From Coprovicinus avistercoris (GTDB taxonomy: Bacteria > Actinomycetota > Coriobacteriia > Coriobacteriales > Atopobiaceae): 49,496 bases of DNA. The notes beneath the pieces were generated by a model. It saw only the letters and a list, made by a program, of their open reading frames with translations, was not told where the DNA came from and did not search any database. The stretch is taken from positions 1 to 49,496 of the forward strand of contig DVMQ01000012.1 in assembly GCA_018714895.1 (NCBI GenBank), given 5' to 3'. Below are positions 9,627 through 17,225 of this stretch, piece after piece (positions within the stretch are counted from its first letter, which is position 1; the number at the start of each line of letters is the position of its first letter). Position numbers and translations under genes: made by a program.

Positions 9627-10479
9627 TTTCTACCAGGGCGTCATGTGCCGCCCGTCCCACTTCAGGTCGATTCATTGTATAGACATGCAGCCCATCTACA
9701 CCATTACGCGAAAGGTCAACAAGCTGCTCACAAGCAAACTCAATACCTGCCCTCCGGACATTTGCAGGGTCCTCTCCAGTTGCAAGCAGGCGCTTTATAA
9801 GTTTGGCTGGAATAGTTGCTCCACAGGTAAACGCCATGCGCTTAACCTGGCTCTCGCTGGTAAACGGCATGATGCCAGCCACAACGGGAATTTTTATGCG
9901 CGCACGATCGCACGCATCACGGAAGCGATAGAACAGTTCGTTATCAAAGAAAAGCTGAGAAACGAGAAAATCTGCGCCCGCATCTTGTTTCGCTTTGAGA
10001 TGCTCCATAGAGCGCGAGAAATCCTCACACGCCACATGGCCCTCGGGATAACACGCTGCGCCTATGCAGAGCTCTGGATCTCGTTCCTTTAGATAGGAAA
10101 TGAGGTCACATGCATAGGAGAAGTCTTTCGGCTCGCGACCAGAAATTGGATCGCCACGCAAGGCCAAGACATTTTCTACACCATCGGCCTGCAAGCGGCT
10201 CACATATGCGTCCACCTCAGACCGCGTTGAGCCCATGCACGTGAGATGCGCCATAGTCATGACATGTGGATTTTCCTGTTGGATACGCGCAGCAATAGCA
10301 GCGGTATTTCCAGAGTTGCCAGAACCGCCAGCAGAAAACGTTATAGAAATGAAGTCAGGATTACAAAAGGCAAGCTCACCGGCCACCTTTGTAGCTTCTT
10401 CTACAGAGAAATCTCCTTTGGGAGGAAAAATCTCAAACGAAAATGTTTGTTTTGCTGCAAGGGCTTCTGCAATCTTCAT
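9607..10479 (-). CDS. metF: 5,10-methylenetetrahydrofolate reductase
   Basis: An FAD enzyme that makes the 5-methyltetrahydrofolate used by MetH. The 290-residue barrel begins with FSFEIFPPKG (catalytic Glu16) and contains FISITFSAGG, MAHLTCMG and NVLALRGDP, all standard MetF blocks. GAGGAG lies 6 bases before ATG 10479; an ATG at 10494 lies within that site. First gene of an overlapping metF / reactivation protein / metH set, so methyl donor, acceptor enzyme and repair partner are co-expressed. I saw no SAM or cobalamin riboswitch in the 125 bases upstream. Confidence 0.95.
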   Translation of the reverse strand: MKIAEALAAKQTFSFEIFPPKGDFSVEEATKVAGELAFCNPDFISITFSAGGSGNSGNTAAIAARIQQENPHVMTMAHLTCMGSTRSEVDAYVSRLQADGVENVLALRGDPISGREPKDFSYACDLISYLKERDPELCIGAACYPEGHVACEDFSRSMEHLKAKQDAGADFLVSQLFFDNELFYRFRDACDRARIKIPVVAGIMPFTSESQVKRMAFTCGATIPAKLIKRLLATGEDPANVRRAGIEFACEQLVDLSRNGVDGLHVYTMNRPEVGRAAHDALVESGYLAS

Positions 10480-10604
10480 GCGGCTCCTCCTCAAATGTTC
10501 GGAACAGCATAGCAGAACGATGGGAACCCGCTACAGCAACGAACGCGATTTATTCAATATCAATTAACCTTGTCGGCGGCGTCATACTGCCATCAAACCG
10601 TTTG

Positions 10605-11180
10605 TTAGTAAGGCTCACCCAGCGGTGGAATAGATTTCAGATAATGCCACATGATCTGCTTTTGATGACTATCCCCTAGCGCTGCTGCAAAACCACCAAG
10701 TGCCAGCACGCGCATCCCAAGTATTGTGGCCAATGTCCCAGGCCGAAGCATGGCATCATCAAAATTTGGCAACTCCGCAAGCTCCGCTGCGTAGGCCTCA
10801 CGAACAGAGGCAGCCGCCGGCTCATCAAGAAGCACCAGTGTTTCGGGGTCTAACGTGGTTATCGCTTCTCTCAAGAGGCTGTTTTCGAGATTGCCTCCGT
10901 CTGTGCACACCGTGGAAAGAACCATCCAATCTTCCGGCGCATAACCAAGCGCTTGAAGCGCCGCGTGCAACGCCTTGCTCTCAGCATCTGAAAGCAATGG
11001 TTGATGTTCTGAGCTTTTCTCAGCTTGCGCACCCTTCGAATTCTCAAAATCACCCTTTATAAGCAGCACACTTGAGAACGCATTGCCATCCATAACAACG
11101 CCTCGTTCAACCAGGTTATTGATTTCATGACGTGCTTTTACAAGATACGCCTCGCGGATTTCTTCTCTCTCGCTCGTCAT
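10605..11180 (-). CDS. Conserved-looking hypothetical protein
   Basis: I do not recognise this 191-residue protein. It is soluble, acidic, and has an alanine- and leucine-rich second half ending in HYLKSIPPLGEPY; the central part contains a TDGGNLENS segment. No signal peptide, membrane helix or catalytic motif stands out. AAGGGG lies five bases before ATG 11180; 21 in-frame codons upstream lack a ribosome site. It is divergent from thioredoxin and upstream of metF on the same strand, 125 bases away, so it may or may not be transcribed with the methionine genes. Confidence 0.65.
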   Translation of the reverse strand: MTSEREEIREAYLVKARHEINNLVERGVVMDGNAFSSVLLIKGDFENSKGAQAEKSSEHQPLLSDAESKALHAALQALGYAPEDWMVLSTVCTDGGNLENSLLREAITTLDPETLVLLDEPAAASVREAYAAELAELPNFDDAMLRPGTLATILGMRVLALGGFAAALGDSHQKQIMWHYLKSIPPLGEPY

Positions 11181-11416
11181 TGATCCCCTTGCCCTGCTCT
11201 GCTTTGGTTGAACGTATTTTATCTCGCGCCCTTCAGATACCATTCACACTATATTGCTCGATTTGATGCGATAAAACTTGTATATCCGTGGGTATAAGCG
11301 TTTCAACTAGCAAGGGTAAGAGCCCATGAATTTTATTTCTGAGCGTTTACCCACGTTCAAAATAGAGGTCCCCGACGTTCGTTTTGTGCGAGCGCGGTCG
11401 CTAAAAGGAGGAAGCA

Positions 11417-11737
11417 ATGGCTGCTCAGGCAATCACCTCAGAGAATTTCCTTTCCGTCGTCTCTGGTTCGGATGTTCCGGTGCTTATCGACTTCTGGGCT
11501 GCATGGTGCGGACCATGTCGTGCACTGAGCCCTATTGTTGAAGAGGTCGCTGACGAGCTTAAGGGCAAGCTCGCAGTGTACAAGTGCAATGTCGACGAAC
11601 AACCGGATCTTGCTTCAGATTTTCATATCGTATCTATCCCAACACTTATTGTGTTTAAGGATGGCAAGCCTGTTCACAGCATGGTCGGCAGCATGCCAAA
11701 GGCAGCCCTGCTCGACGAGCTCAAGGCATTCATTTAA
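11417..11737 (+). CDS. trxA: Thioredoxin
   Basis: A small cytoplasmic thiol-disulfide reductant. The 106-residue protein has the thioredoxin fold with the active site WCGPC after IDFWAA, and the cis-proline loop SIPTLIVFKDG. ATG 11417 has an excellent AGGAGG site six bases upstream. It is followed within 20 bases by a textbook terminator and is apparently monocistronic. The downstream phosphoesterase runs the other way. Confidence 0.96.
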   Translation: MAAQAITSENFLSVVSGSDVPVLIDFWAAWCGPCRALSPIVEEVADELKGKLAVYKCNVDEQPDLASDFHIVSIPTLIVFKDGKPVHSMVGSMPKAALLDELKAFI

Positions 11738-11756
11738 GAAATACACACGGTTAACC

Positions 11757-11790
11757 AAAGAGGGCTTCCGAAATCGGAAGCCCTCTTTTT
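11757..11790 (+). terminator. trxA: Intrinsic terminator of trxA, probably bidirectional
   Basis: A perfect 14-bp stem (11757-11770 with 11775-11788), loop AAAT and a T-run on the plus side. A-rich bases on the left arm allow function from the minus strand too, where the phosphoesterase ends at 11804. Confidence 0.93.
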
Positions 11791-11803
11791 CTCACGCTAT
11801 ACG

Positions 11804-12292
11804 TTATTTATCTGCTCCAGGAGGGTCGAGCTGAATAATCTCTGCGTCGACTACGCTGCCATCAGAAACAACAATTCTTCCGCAGGTGGGACCTAGTATG
11901 GTACGCGGAAACGTGGGGCTGCCAGGATTCATAATCAGGCAGCGTTTTTCCTCTTTAATAAAGGGGCGGTGCGTGTGTCCGCAAATGGCAACATCACAGA
12001 CACGCGGATCAATACGCTCGCGATAGTGGCAAATCATCCAGCGCAAACCACCAATATGGGCAGTTGTGAAAGCACGAACCTCTGGACCATAGGCATAGCT
12101 ATAATCGTTGTTGCCAAGACAGGCATACACAGGAGCTAACTTGCAGAGCCGCTCATAGTCTGTTCGCGAACAAATATCACCCGCATGCACAATGATGTCG
12201 GAGCCTTCGAGTGCTTCGAGCAATTTATCATCGAGATAGCCGTGGGTATCGCTTACAACACCTACTACTATCTTGTTCTCGTGGTCGTCCAC
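11804..12292 (-). CDS. YfcE/MJ0936-type metallophosphoesterase
   Basis: A 162-residue calcineurin-like phosphodiesterase. Metal ligands are clear: SDTHG (Asp15, His17), HAGDI (Asp39), GNND (Asn61/62), His89 and GHTH (His106, His108), followed by NPGSP. The YfcE family hydrolyses phosphodiesters in vitro with no settled natural substrate. The GTG start is preceded by GAGAGG nine bases away. It is last in the queT / glycosyltransferase / LytS / LytTR run, 14 bases after the regulator, and so is probably co-transcribed with a cell-envelope signalling pair. Confidence 0.9.
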   Translation of the reverse strand: MDDHENKIVVGVVSDTHGYLDDKLLEALEGSDIIVHAGDICSRTDYERLCKLAPVYACLGNNDYSYAYGPEVRAFTTAHIGGLRWMICHYRERIDPRVCDVAICGHTHRPFIKEEKRCLIMNPGSPTFPRTILGPTCGRIVVSDGSVVDAEIIQLDPPGADK

Positions 12293-12306
12293 TTTGTGAT
12301 GCCTCT

Positions 12307-13026
12307 CTAAAGCCCTAATGCTCGTTTAAGCTGCACAACACGACGCCTCGAGACAGAGATTTTCTTGCCTTCAACACCGTTAATACCGAGCTGCAGAATG
12401 CCGCTCGAGACCACTTCGACATCCTCAACATAGTCGAGATTCACAATGTAGCCACGGTGGACGCGGAAGAAATTGTGAGGTGCCAGCTTATTCTCAAGTT
12501 GGGCCAGAGATGTAGTGGAGAGATAGCGGTCGGTATCTGTATAAATGCAGGAATAGTCATCCTTGGCTTCGATGTAGCGAATTTGGTCGATAGGAACCAG
12601 TACCTTGCGGCCGCCCTTCTCAACAGGAATACGCTCTACTGAAGTACGGGTTGCCTGCTGTGGGCGAATACGCTCCTGCACCTTATCGAGTGCCTGTACC
12701 AAACGCTCAGTCTCAACGGGCTTCATCAGGTAGTCAACCGCATTGACATCAAAAGCCTCAAGAGCGTACTCGCTATAGGCGGTTACAAATACAACTGCAG
12801 GCGGATTCTTGAGCTTGTGCAGAGCTTCAGCCAATTGCATACCGCTTGTCTTTGGCATAGAGATGTCCATAAAGAGCACGTCAGGACGGCCTTCCATAAG
12901 CTTCTCTACAGCCTCGCGAGCGCTTGAAGCCTCTACGATTGAGTCAACCCGGCCCGTTTCTTCCAAGAGAAAACGGAGCTCAGAACGGGCTGGGGCTTCA
13001 TCGTCAACGATCATGGCATGCAACAT
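12307..13026 (-). CDS. LytTR-family response regulator
   Basis: A 239-residue regulator. Residues 1-120 are a receiver domain with acidic pocket Asp8-Asp9 and phospho-acceptor Asp54 (in LFMDISMPK). The last 100 residues are a LytTR DNA-binding domain (FFRVHRGYIVN, then KISVSRRRV). Such regulators usually control envelope, autolysis or quorum-type functions. The start has GGAGG seven bases upstream. The partner kinase is 71 bases upstream. The target promoters are not obvious here. Confidence 0.95.
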   Translation of the reverse strand: MLHAMIVDDEAPARSELRFLLEETGRVDSIVEASSAREAVEKLMEGRPDVLFMDISMPKTSGMQLAEALHKLKNPPAVVFVTAYSEYALEAFDVNAVDYLMKPVETERLVQALDKVQERIRPQQATRTSVERIPVEKGGRKVLVPIDQIRYIEAKDDYSCIYTDTDRYLSTTSLAQLENKLAPHNFFRVHRGYIVNLDYVEDVEVVSSGILQLGINGVEGKKISVSRRRVVQLKRALGL

Positions 13027-13097
13027 CTAACATCCTCCTATCAACCGTCCAAAAAACGGCGACTCCACAGGGCGCGCCCGCACAGCGGACGACTCAG

Positions 13098-14417
13098 CTA
13101 CTCCAATTCCGAGGCAACACCAGCAAGACGTACGGTCACGCTTGTGCCCTCGCCTGGCCTTGACATAATCTCAAGTCCCGAACCACTACCATAGAATCTC
13201 TTCACGCGTTCCGCAACGTTTCGCAATGCCATGCCGGTACCGCGTGGATTGTTACGGTCGGGCCCTGCCGCGCGCGATCGCAAGCGCTCGGCAGTTGCCT
13301 CATCCATACCCAAACCATCATCAGTTACCGAAATGAGCACGTCAGCCTCATCTCGTGCAACATGAATATCAATATGAAGCGGTCCTTCATCTCGCATTGC
13401 GTGTCGTACCGCATTCTCGACCAGAGGCTGAACCATAAATGCGGGGACGGGGAGATCTTCGCATCCGGGTGCAATGTGCTCCCGTTCAATAATACGATCC
13501 TCACCAAAACGAGCATGCTCAAATTTGAGATAACGTCTTGTTTGCTCAAGCTCGCTCGCAAGAGAAATACGCGATTCGGAGTTCTCAAGTGTTTGACGAT
13601 AGAAAGCTGCAAACTCTCGGAGCAGATCGCGCGCCTGTGTAGGATCGGTGCGTGTGAGTGCGGCAATGGTATTGAGGGTATTGAACAAAAAGTGAGGGTT
13701 TATCTGCGCCTGCAAAGCCTTCACTTCAGCCTTTGCCGTAAGCTCTACCTGCCTATCAAGCTCTGCTGCCGAGAACTGCGTGGAGAGCACCTCACCAAAA
13801 CCATGTGCAATTGCAAGCTGAGCACGATCCATATCGCGGCGGTGACGATAGTAAAACTTAATCGTGCCGATAGTCGTCTCGCCCACGATAAGCGGCACGA
13901 CAATGCCAGCAGGCACAACCCCTCCTAAGTCCTGCGGATCTCCACTCGTCTCGGGAACGAGCGACGTAAAGGTTTCAAGCTTTCCACTCTCAAGCACTTT
14001 GTAGGTAGCAGGTGTGCTAATTGGGCTTCCCGGAGGATAGTTGCTCGACGACTCGCCAACATACGCCAATACCACCTCGGTATCAGTCATTGCCACTGCC
14101 ATAGCTTTTGTTTCTGGGAGAAGCAGTTGGCATATCGCCTGGCAATTCTCTTTGGTAAGACCGCCTGAGGTGTGCGCGAGAACATTGGAGGTAAGGCGAA
14201 GAGTTCGCTGGGTAGCACTTACGCGCAGCTCATCTGGAACTACCAACAACGCAACATCGCCCAAACATACTGCCAGCAGCAAAATCAAACCCAGCGCCAA
14301 CAAAGGCGTTAAGCCACTCTGAAGCATACTGGGAACTGCGAGTGCACAAAGCAGCGTTGCAGCAACGAGTGAAGCACCCATTACGGCAACAAAATGCCGC
14401 TCAAGCCAACCCATCAC
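13098..14417 (-). CDS. LytS-type sensor histidine kinase
   Basis: A 439-residue kinase with two N-terminal membrane helices (about 10-28 and 35-60), a GAF-like sensor region (about 75-215), a His-kinase box with His242 in QINPHFLFNTLN, and an ATPase domain with DDGLGMD and GTGMALRN. This is the LytS/YehU architecture that pairs with LytTR regulators such as the next gene. The short membrane part differs from the six-helix 5TM-LYT sensors. GTG 14417 overlaps the glycosyltransferase stop by four bases (GTGA), with GGAGG six bases before it, suggesting translational coupling. Confidence 0.93.
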   Translation of the reverse strand: MMGWLERHFVAVMGASLVAATLLCALAVPSMLQSGLTPLLALGLILLLAVCLGDVALLVVPDELRVSATQRTLRLTSNVLAHTSGGLTKENCQAICQLLLPETKAMAVAMTDTEVVLAYVGESSSNYPPGSPISTPATYKVLESGKLETFTSLVPETSGDPQDLGGVVPAGIVVPLIVGETTIGTIKFYYRHRRDMDRAQLAIAHGFGEVLSTQFSAAELDRQVELTAKAEVKALQAQINPHFLFNTLNTIAALTRTDPTQARDLLREFAAFYRQTLENSESRISLASELEQTRRYLKFEHARFGEDRIIEREHIAPGCEDLPVPAFMVQPLVENAVRHAMRDEGPLHIDIHVARDEADVLISVTDDGLGMDEATAERLRSRAAGPDRNNPRGTGMALRNVAERVKRFYGSGSGLEIMSRPGEGTSVTVRLAGVASELE

Positions 14418-15682
14418 AAGGTTCCTCCGATATTATTTGTCAATTCCATCCAGCTCGTAGTATGCGAAGGTGTGGGAGCCTTCGGAGTACCGCGCGCAAT
14501 GATTCGACGCGCAAGGAATGAATCGTCCCACAATTCGGCAGCAACCTGCTGCCAACAGGCCACAAACGGCCAATAACGCTCGGCATTCGCAGTTGCATAG
14601 GCCGCCGCTTCTTTACGCCCATGCTGGAATATCCAAAAATATTCTTTTCTTTCCGGACAACCAATGGCACGAAGAAGTGATGTCCACGCAATGCGTGACG
14701 TCACATTTGGCATAAGCCATGGCCCTGGATATGGATCCAGAGACGACGGCGACGTACGCTGAACATCAATACGCTTATTAGCTCGCTCGAGTTTTGCGGC
14801 CTCATACATCCACCTGTAGACATCCTGCAAAAATCGCGCAGGCATATGCCGGGTAGGAGGCGGCAAATGCCGCACATGCCAAGCCGAATCGAACCATAGG
14901 TCTTTGCCGGCAAGACGCAGGTTAAGCAGGTAATCTAAATCTTCTCCGCGCGTAATCCACGGATCAAAGGGCACCTCAGTAAATGCGCTTGCATGCAGCG
15001 CCATGCAGCCGCCGCAACATACATTTGAGCGTATGACGCGCGGTGTATTTTCATCAAGCGCTCGCTTCATCCACGCATTAAAGCCCTCATGCTTGCTCCA
15101 TTGGCGGTTATACCAGGCCACATGATCTGAAGCAAAGGGGCTGGAATCGCGGTTTAAGAAGTATCCCGACTTAGCCTGAATGGGCGTATTGTCTGAGCTT
15201 TTCATGCCCAGTCCATACACGGCATCTATAAGAAAATTGGGATCTTCAGCCACCTCATCATCGTCCATAAACACAACGATGTCGTAACCCAAAATACCTG
15301 CAACCAACAGGCCCATATTGCGAATAGCGCCATACCCTCGCAGTGAGATGGTCTCACCATCCATATTGGGCGCTATACGATTTACAGCCGATGAGACAAG
15401 CTGTGCCTCCGCAGCACCAATTACAAGCAGGTTAAGCTTTGGGTGCGAACGACAAATACCATCAACACGGGCGCGCGCCGATTTACGCACTTCAGGCTGT
15501 GCCACCACAAGCACAATAACGCGCATCACACCACGAACCTGCTCAAGTGATGCAAGGCATTTTTCAAGCTCAGGTACGGGACGACCTACCGATGTTGCGT
15601 GGTCGTATGACCCACGCTCGTGCAGGTCGCAAGGGACATCGTCGGATTCCCAATATGTAGGGATGACGATGGCTGGGTTCAT
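14414..15682 (-). CDS. Family 2-like glycosyltransferase
   Basis: A 422-residue GT-A fold protein. It opens with NPAIVIPTYWES and carries a DDDE metal site in VVFMDDDEVAEDPN near residue 138, a CCGGCMALHASAF segment and TRGEDLDYLL, which corresponds to the acidic ED motif of GT2 enzymes. No membrane helix, so it acts on a cytoplasmic sugar or lipid acceptor; neither is known. It overlaps queT by four bases (ATGA) and the LytS kinase by four, which ties a glycan-modifying enzyme to the two-component pair and suggests an envelope polymer. Confidence 0.82.
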   Translation of the reverse strand: MNPAIVIPTYWESDDVPCDLHERGSYDHATSVGRPVPELEKCLASLEQVRGVMRVIVLVVAQPEVRKSARARVDGICRSHPKLNLLVIGAAEAQLVSSAVNRIAPNMDGETISLRGYGAIRNMGLLVAGILGYDIVVFMDDDEVAEDPNFLIDAVYGLGMKSSDNTPIQAKSGYFLNRDSSPFASDHVAWYNRQWSKHEGFNAWMKRALDENTPRVIRSNVCCGGCMALHASAFTEVPFDPWITRGEDLDYLLNLRLAGKDLWFDSAWHVRHLPPPTRHMPARFLQDVYRWMYEAAKLERANKRIDVQRTSPSSLDPYPGPWLMPNVTSRIAWTSLLRAIGCPERKEYFWIFQHGRKEAAAYATANAERYWPFVACWQQVAAELWDDSFLARRIIARGTPKAPTPSHTTSWMELTNNIGGTL

Positions 15683-16314
15683 TTTTCTGCGCCACCCTGA
15701 GAAGTCGTGGGAGCATCGTTATGCTCAGGCTCTTCGAGCTGCTCGACAAGAGGAGAACGCTTCAGTGCGCGAGCAAGCGGAAGTCCCAACACATACATAA
15801 CAACAGCTTCACCTATACCAGTAGAAATCAGTCCAAACAGATACATGGGCAAATACTGTCCGTCCAAAGCAATTGTCGTAAACGGAATGGTATAGAAGCC
15901 CATTCCCTGCAGCATAAGCGGTAAATAAGCAGGGACGATAAGAGCGTTAGCAATGACTGGCCCAAGAAGGGCAAGCGCCGGACGACGACGCATACGCCAA
16001 GTAAAAGCTGCTCCAATAGCAGTTGCCAGCGTGCCAAAGACAACATCAAGCAGGCCAAGCGTGCCAGTGCCACCCAAAACGATATTGGCAGCATTTGCAA
16101 GGGCACAACCTATGGCAAGACCAGGAACAGCATCTGCTGAAAAGAGCGCCAGCACGCAAAGGGCTTCAGAAATACGGAATTGTACCGGCCCCCATGCCAG
16201 ACCGCCTAAAAACATCAGCGCAACCAATGAAGCAGCGGCATAAGCAGCAGCTATCATGCCTACACGTGCAATACGACGCGCACGGAGGTTATTTTCAACT
16301 ACGCTGTCTGTCAT
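15679..16314 (-). CDS. queT: QueT-family queuosine-precursor transporter (ECF substrate component)
   Basis: A 211-residue membrane protein with about five to six hydrophobic helices. AAYAAASLVALMFLGGLAWG, QFRISEALCVLALF and NAANIVLGG are typical of the QueT family (PF06177), substrate-binding components of energy-coupling transporters for a queuosine precursor. GGAG lies six bases before ATG 16314; a GTG 12 bases earlier overlaps it. The ECF ATPases and EcfT are not in this window. I looked for a preQ1 riboswitch in the leader and could not find one. First gene of the overlapping run to the phosphoesterase. Confidence 0.82.
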   Translation of the reverse strand: MTDSVVENNLRARRIARVGMIAAAYAAASLVALMFLGGLAWGPVQFRISEALCVLALFSADAVPGLAIGCALANAANIVLGGTGTLGLLDVVFGTLATAIGAAFTWRMRRRPALALLGPVIANALIVPAYLPLMLQGMGFYTIPFTTIALDGQYLPMYLFGLISTGIGEAVVMYVLGLPLARALKRSPLVEQLEEPEHNDAPTTSQGGAEK

Positions 16315-16420
16315 GCGCTTCTCCACGTTTACACCAACTTTCTGGCCGATAAAAGCCTTTTCTTAGTCCGTCCATCGGACATGTCTTGACTCTCTGTGTT
16401 CATTCTATCTTATACGCTTC

Positions 16421-17137
16421 TCAATGCTGCACGCGATGACGAGAAGATTGTTCACGCGTACGTTCGAGCAAACGGTTGTATGAGCCTTCTAAGCGCGTTG
16501 CCATGTCACCCATTGCATCCCGAGCAGGCACAATGCCGTGCTCGTCTGAAACTAAAAACACCTCATCGTATTCACCAACGCCCTGAGCGATTGGCTCTGC
16601 CACGTTGGCCGATCGGCTCACTGGAATGCCCAGCGTTGAAGCAAGATCCAGCACAAGCCCGCACGAAGCGGATGGCTGTTCCCCTGTTCCAATTCCGGCG
16701 ACAAGCCCTTCTCCTCGGCGAATCCAGAGCGTTTCTGGAGCAACGCCAAGCTCCTCCGCTTCTGTCCGTGCCGTTACAGCTCGTTGGGCAAGTGATCTTG
16801 TCGTTTGCTTACGGAGTGGCACATAAGGGCCGCAGCTCATTGCTGCGCGTCCCTCGTCATCAACCACAAGCATGAGAACTCCGTCGGGCTGCTCTGCCGA
16901 GCCGGCAGACAAGGTCCATTCGATATGCTGATGTGCCCAGGCGACAAGAGCATGCGGAATCTTTTTGCCCTGCACCATACGGGCAGCAAGCGCGCGAAGA
17001 TGGCGCTTTGCCAGCGGCAGCTCTGATCCAGCAAGACGCCAGCGGCACACAATGGCAGGTGTTCCAAGCGTAAAGGCCTCAAGCTGCTCCATTGCTTCTT
17101 GAGAATCGCCTGGATATCCAACAGCTGTATCTCCCAT
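16421..17137 (-). CDS. PabC/BCAT-like (aminotransferase class IV) protein with altered cofactor site
   Basis: A 238-residue protein. The second half lines up with fold-type IV PLP enzymes: PLRKQTTRSLAQRA (Lys110 at the Schiff-base position), ARTEAEELG, then GLVLDLASTLGIPVSR and DEVFLVSDEHGIVPARDAMG, which mirror the C-terminal blocks of aminodeoxychorismate lyase and branched-chain aminotransferase. The EGxxxN block that normally holds the PLP ring nitrogen is replaced by a glycine-rich GLVAGIGTG. The N-terminal half is weakly conserved but has the expected KRHLRALAA segment. It could be a divergent 4-amino-4-deoxychorismate lyase or an inactive relative. GGAGG is eight bases before ATG; a purH terminator sits just upstream. 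Confidence 0.6.
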   Translation of the reverse strand: MGDTAVGYPGDSQEAMEQLEAFTLGTPAIVCRWRLAGSELPLAKRHLRALAARMVQGKKIPHALVAWAHQHIEWTLSAGSAEQPDGVLMLVVDDEGRAAMSCGPYVPLRKQTTRSLAQRAVTARTEAEELGVAPETLWIRRGEGLVAGIGTGEQPSASCGLVLDLASTLGIPVSRSANVAEPIAQGVGEYDEVFLVSDEHGIVPARDAMGDMATRLEGSYNRLLERTREQSSRHRVQH

Positions 17138-17156
17138 GCGTTACACCTCCACTGAT

Positions 17157-17183
17157 AAAAAAGGCGGGGCCCAAGACCCCGCC
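17157..17183 (-). terminator. purH: Intrinsic terminator of purH
   Basis: GGCGGGG/CCCCGCC, a 7-bp stem with a 7-base loop, followed on the minus strand by six Ts (17162-17157). It lies 42 bases past the purH stop and just before the next gene. Confidence 0.93.
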
Positions 17184-17225
17184 CTCATTACGAGAGATGC
17201 CTACGTTAGCACGCCTTGGACGCGA

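Noticed and set aside
10480..10604. Possible SAM riboswitch before metF
   Set aside because: The region is only 125 bases and lacks the conserved kink-turn and core helices of SAM-I; nothing similar to SAM-II was seen.
11326..11541. Open frame overlapping the thioredoxin start
   Set aside because: Out of frame with trxA, which has an ideal ribosome site and full family match; the overlapping frame has neither.
16315..16420. Possible preQ1 riboswitch upstream of queT
   Set aside because: No preQ1-I or preQ1-II core (H-type pseudoknot elements) could be recognised in the 106-base leader.
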